A stretch of DNA of 5,181 bases, taken from Clostridia bacterium. GTDB taxonomy: Bacteria; Bacillota; Clostridia; Oscillospirales; CAG-272. Under the pieces are notes generated by a model, which did not search any database, had not been told where the DNA came from, and saw nothing but the letters and a program-made list of their open reading frames with translations. Position numbers and translations under genes: made by a program. This document shows, piece after piece, positions 2,618 to 5,181 of this stretch. The first letter of the stretch is position 1. The number at the start of each line of letters is the position of its first letter. Where the stretch lies: positions 1-5,181 of the forward strand of contig JAGCYR010000106.1 in assembly GCA_017960705.1 (NCBI GenBank). Reading direction: 5' to 3'.

Positions 2618-5181
2618 TTATTTTCCGAACGCCGCTTTGAACGCGGCGATCATATCGGAGATGCTTCCGTGGTAGCGGAACACGAGCAGAGCCGCCGCGC
2701 CGATCACTGCGACGGCGAGCGTGATCCCGAGCAGGAAGAGCGCCACCTTGAGTCCGCCGAGGCGGCCGCCCTCGTGGAGGTAATAGTCGGGGTCGTCGTC
2801 CGCAAACGCCGTTCCCACGCGGGAGGGTTCGCCGCGCTTGGCGAGCTCCGCTTCCAGATCGCGGTTCCGCTGTTCGAGGTCGGAGATCCGGCGGCGGCTG
2901 ATATCCTCGCGCCGGCGGGCAAGTTCGGTGTAGGTCACGGGGACCGGTTCGTCCTTCTTGCCGAAGCGGCGGTCGGCGCGCGCGGCGTACTCGCGGAGCC
3001 GTTCCATAGTCTTCGCGTCGGCGCAGCAGAGCGCGAGCAGGAAATAGCGGTTGTCGGAGAAGGTGGTCTTCGCTCTCGCAAGATCGCGCTCCTCGCGCAG
3101 CCCGAGCGAGACCAGCAACAGCCCGATATAGACCGCGCAGTCGGCGGGATCCTCGTCGCGGACGCGCTCGAAGCACGCCTGCGCCTTGACCCATTTCTTC
3201 TTTTTCAGGTACTTGTAGCCCTGCTTCAGCGTCTTTTCGTGTTCGGGCTTCGACTGTCCGGCTTTGCGCCCGGGAGCCGCCGCTGCAGCCTTGACGGCGT
3301 AAACGTCGAGCTTCACGCGGCGCTGTTCGGCGTGGTCGCCCGAAGCCCGGTAGAGGGCTTCGCGTTCGCGCAGGTTCTCGGCGCGTTCTGCGTCCTCGAT
3401 CTCCGCCCATTCGGCGCCGATCTTGATGCCCGCCTTTTCGGCGCGCTTATCGGCTTTCGCCGCGTACTTGGCAAGTTTTCTGCGGGTCCCGCGTTTCCCG
3501 AAGTGGTAGGCGAGGATGTAGTCGGGGTTGTCGCGGATCGGCGAGCTGACCTTTCCGAGCTCGGAGGGCTTCCGGCAGGAGAAGGTGCAGAGCAGACGGA
3601 GCAGGTACGCGCTCGCGAGGTCGGGCGATTTCTCGATCAGTTCGTCGAGGATCGCGCGCGCCTTCGCGTACTTGTCGCGCTTGATAAGCCGTTCCGCCTC
3701 CGCGAGCGCCTCGTCCTCTTCTTTGAGACGGGCGTGCGTGCCGGCGATCCTCGTCGCCTTCGCCTTGCGTTCGGCTTCCTGCGCGAGGGAATCGCGTCTT
3801 GCGGCGCGGCGTTCTTCGATCTTTTTCTTGTTCCGGCGGGTGGTCTTTTCGGTCGCCTTGGACGTCGCGACGCCCAGCCGTTTGTCGACCTTTTCCGCCG
3901 CTTTGGTCAGGCGGACGCGTTCGTCGGGCGTCGAGAAACGCACCGCCATAAAGAAGTTTTCGTCGCCCGAGAAGGAGCGGCGGCTCTTCTTCAGATTCTT
4001 GACTTTCTTGATCCTGAGGTCGCAGAGCAGCCGTCCGACGTAGGCGTCGCCGTTGGTCGGATCGAGCGCCAGGATCTCTGCGTAGACCTCGTCGGCGCGC
4101 TCGAACTTGCCGCGCTTATGCAGCTTTCTCGCACGCTTGAAGAGCGGTTCGAGCTTCGATTCGGTGTCGCGGAGCTCCGACGCGTAGTAGTCGCCGTCGA
4201 TCACCGCGGCTTCGGCGTCCCGCATCGCGGCGCGGAGGCGGATGACCTCCTCCTCTTTCGCGTGGAGCCGCGCCAGCAGTTCGGCGCGTTTCTCGGACGA
4301 GGCGAGCGCGTCCTCCCTCGCCAGTTCCGCCGCGGCGATCCGGGTCAGGTAGACCTCGCGTTCCGCCGCGTCGAGCCGTGCGGCGATCTCCTGCGGGGTG
4401 AGTCTCGAAACGTCGTAGACCCCGTAAGCGATCATCTGCTCGATCCCGTCGAGGCGATGGTTCATTTCGGCGCGCAACGCTTCCAGTCCCGCGCCGGTCG
4501 CCGACGGAACGGCGGGTGCGGCGGAGGGCAGGGTCACGACCCCGGTGGAACTCGAGACCGGCGTTTGTCCCGCGGAAGCGAGATAGCGTTCGAGGCGTCT
4601 CCGCATTACGCGGGAGCCGTAGTGCATCGCGAGCAGGAAGTTCGGGTCGGTCCCGAAGGGCTCCTTGCAGTGCGCGAGTTTCTTTTCCTGTTTCAGTTTC
4701 AGCGAGACGAGCAGCAGCCCGAGATACGCGTCGGCGCATTCGCCGTCGATCGCGAGCGCGGCGTGGTACAGATCCTCCGCCTTCGCCCATTTCTTCTTCT
4801 CGCGGTAGGCGTCGGCGCGATCGAGGATCTTCGAGATACGCTCGTTGCGCTCCTTCTCGGTCTTCTCGTCGTTGAAGTCGTCGGGCAGGGAAGCGTTGAT
4901 CTCCGCGACCCGGCGGTCGGTGTCCGCCTCCGCCTGACGGAAGCGTTCCATCTCGCGGATCGCCTGGCTCCGTTCGATGACCAGCGCGGAGCGGGTCGAA
5001 GCGTCGGCGTAGCCCATCAGACGGCGGTTCAGAGCCCCCGTACTGTAGTTCAGCGCGAGCAGGAAATAGCGGTGCTCCGAGAGGTTGCCCTCGTACTCGG
5101 CAAGGCAGCGCTCCTCGGGCAGCTTGATCTCGGCGAGCAGCTTGTTGCGGTAGGCGTACGCCGATTCGGGATCGGTTTTCA
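2618..5181 (-). CDS. Large TPR-like modular protein with C-terminal membrane anchor; 5' end outside window
   Basis: No specific gene recognised. The frame is open to the right edge with no stop. The 54 codons before the ATG at 5017 encode part of another module (YFLLALNYSTGALNRRL), so that Met is internal. Residues below count it as 1. A module of roughly 90 residues appears five times: partial before residue 6, then about 62-148, 292-380, 434-525 and 594-684. Each complete copy has a basic TPR-like helix pair (KKKWAKAEDLY, KRGKFERADEVY, KRDKYAKARAIL, KKKKWVKAQACF), an acidic turn, an AYxG-LL helix, a lysine-rich stretch, an F-x-x-(D/N)-x-x-(F/Y) segment ending in LA or MA, and usually a following RRL-type helix. 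Between them lie a Pro/Ser/Thr linker (151-175), a charged coiled coil (about 180-290) and a basic segment (380-432). A coiled coil at 700-728 precedes one transmembrane helix (757-780) and a 19-residue tail. This suggests a mostly cytoplasmic protein fixed to the membrane by its C-terminus. A scaffold role is likely; the partners are unknown. Confidence 0.85.
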   Translation of the reverse strand, partial: KTDPESAYAYRNKLLAEIKLPEERCLAEYEGNLSEHRYFLLALNYSTGALNRRLMGYADASTRSALVIERSQAIREMERFRQAEADTDRRVAEINASLPDDFNDEKTEKERNERISKILDRADAYREKKKWAKAEDLYHAALAIDGECADAYLGLLLVSLKLKQEKKLAHCKEPFGTDPNFLLAMHYGSRVMRRRLERYLASAGQTPVSSSTGVVTLPSAAPAVPSATGAGLEALRAEMNHRLDGIEQMIAYGVYDVSRLTPQEIAARLDAAEREVYLTRIAAAELAREDALASSEKRAELLARLHAKEEEVIRLRAAMRDAEAAVIDGDYYASELRDTESKLEPLFKRARKLHKRGKFERADEVYAEILALDPTNGDAYVGRLLCDLRIKKVKNLKKSRRSFSGDENFFMAVRFSTPDERVRLTKAAEKVDKRLGVATSKATEKTTRRNKKKIEERRAARRDSLAQEAERKAKATRIAGTHARLKEEDEALAEAERLIKRDKYAKARAILDELIEKSPDLASAYLLRLLCTFSCRKPSELGKVSSPIRDNPDYILAYHFGKRGTRRKLAKYAAKADKRAEKAGIKIGAEWAEIEDAERAENLREREALYRASGDHAEQRRVKLDVYAVKAAAAAPGRKAGQSKPEHEKTLKQGYKYLKKKKWVKAQACFERVRDEDPADCAVYIGLLLVSLGLREERDLARAKTTFSDNRYFLLALCCADAKTMERLREYAARADRRFGKKDEPVPVTYTELARRREDISRRRISDLEQRNRDLEAELAKRGEPSRVGTAFADDDPDYYLHEGGRLGGLKVALFLLGITLAVAVIGAAALLVFRYHGSISDMIAAFKAAFGK
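2678..2749 (-). other. Single transmembrane helix near the C-terminus of the TPR-like protein
   Basis: Encodes residues 757-780: a run of Val, Ala, Leu, Ile, Phe and Gly with no charge except the Lys just before it and Arg-Tyr-His just after it. The following 19 residues form a short amphipathic tail rich in Ala and Phe. If there is no N-terminal signal peptide, which cannot be seen here, the protein would be tail-anchored with its modules in the cytoplasm. Confidence 0.8.
2966..3238 (-). repeat. Protein module copy 5 (last) of the TPR-like protein
   Basis: Encodes residues about 594-684. It contains KKKKWVKAQACFERV, CAVYIGLLLVSLGLREERDL, FSDNRYFLLAL and MERLREYAARADR. With copy 2 it shares an almost identical IGLLLVSLGL / LGLLLVSLKL helix. 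It lies closest to the membrane anchor. Confidence 0.7.
3443..3718 (-). repeat. Protein module copy 4 of the TPR-like protein
   Basis: Encodes residues about 434-525. It contains KRDKYAKARAILDELI, ASAYLLRLLCTFSCRKPSEL, NPDYILAYHFG and RRKLAKYAAKADKR. It diverges most in the middle helix (CTFSCRKP), but the order of elements is kept. Confidence 0.65.
3878..4144 (-). repeat. Protein module copy 3 of the TPR-like protein
   Basis: Encodes residues about 292-380. It contains KRGKFERADEVYAEILALDP, GDAYVGRLLCDLRIKKVKNL, FSGDENFFMAVRF and TKAAEKVDKRLG. It is preceded by the long central coiled coil. Confidence 0.7.
4574..4834 (-). repeat. Protein module copy 2 of the TPR-like protein
   Basis: Encodes residues about 62-148. 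It contains KKKWAKAEDLYHAALAID, ADAYLGLLLVSLKLKQEKKL, DPNFLLAMHYG and RRRLERYLASAG. It is the clearest copy and serves as the reference for the others. A Pro/Ser/Thr-rich linker follows. Confidence 0.7.
5000..5181 (-). repeat. Protein module copy 1 (partial) of the TPR-like protein
   Basis: The codons upstream of the Met at 5017 encode DPESAYAYRNKLLAEIKL, then EHRYFLLALNYS and LNRRLMGYADAS. These align in order with the second half of copies 2-5. The first helices of this copy lie beyond the right edge, which shows that the gene starts outside the window. Confidence 0.65.

Noticed and set aside
2595..3410. Minus-strand open frame of 271 codons inside the TPR gene
   Set aside because: Out-of-frame shadow of the TPR-like gene, with low-complexity Arg/Gly/Pro composition.
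3528..4043. Plus-strand open frame of 171 codons opposite the TPR gene
   Set aside because: Ser/Arg-rich antisense shadow with no ribosome binding site or domain.
4116..4790. Minus-strand open frame of 224 codons inside the TPR gene
   Set aside because: Out-of-frame, Arg-rich shadow of the modular protein.

Overview
The window looks like a piece of chromosome from a GC-rich member of the Bacillota, most likely an uncultured Clostridia-type gut or rumen bacterium. This is an inference. It rests on a Mini-ribonuclease III gene (a family typical of Bacillota), strong AAGGAGG-type ribosome binding sites, a histidyl-tRNA synthetase with a clostridial-style cysteine-rich insertion, and a large TPR-module protein of a kind I associate with that group. 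All recognisable genes lie on the minus strand, so transcription runs from high to low coordinates. No tRNA, rRNA, CRISPR array or insertion sequence was seen.

Layout in transcription order. Positions 5181-2618 hold a long gene for a TPR-like modular protein whose 5' end lies outside the window. It ends in coiled coil, one transmembrane helix and a short tail. Two stacked hairpins (2616-2560), the second a strong terminator, separate it from a two-gene unit: mrnC (Mini-III, 23S rRNA maturation, 2518-2108) and hisS (histidyl-tRNA synthetase, 2077-833), 30 bases apart. Both serve the translation apparatus. A probable hisS terminator lies at about 815-751. After a long non-coding interval the window ends with the first 75 codons of a type IA topoisomerase, topB (227-1).

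The non-coding interval (241-832, about 590 bases) is the most unusual part. It is locally AT-rich in an otherwise GC-rich window. It carries five DnaA-box-like 9-mers between 444 and 575, one of them the exact consensus, with two placed back to back. A 14-bp direct repeat brackets that cluster at 382-395 and 729-742. A 19-bp palindrome lies about 100 bases upstream of topB, a 9-bp-arm inverted repeat lies at 688-710, and a run of alternating 8-bp half-sites overlaps the hisS stop codon. It could be a DnaA-titrating or regulatory cluster, a DnaA-controlled region for topB, or less likely a replication origin. The genes to its right point toward it, which is not the usual layout around an origin.

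No certain new system is visible. The two items most worth following are the DnaA-box interval and the tail-anchored TPR-module protein of unknown function.
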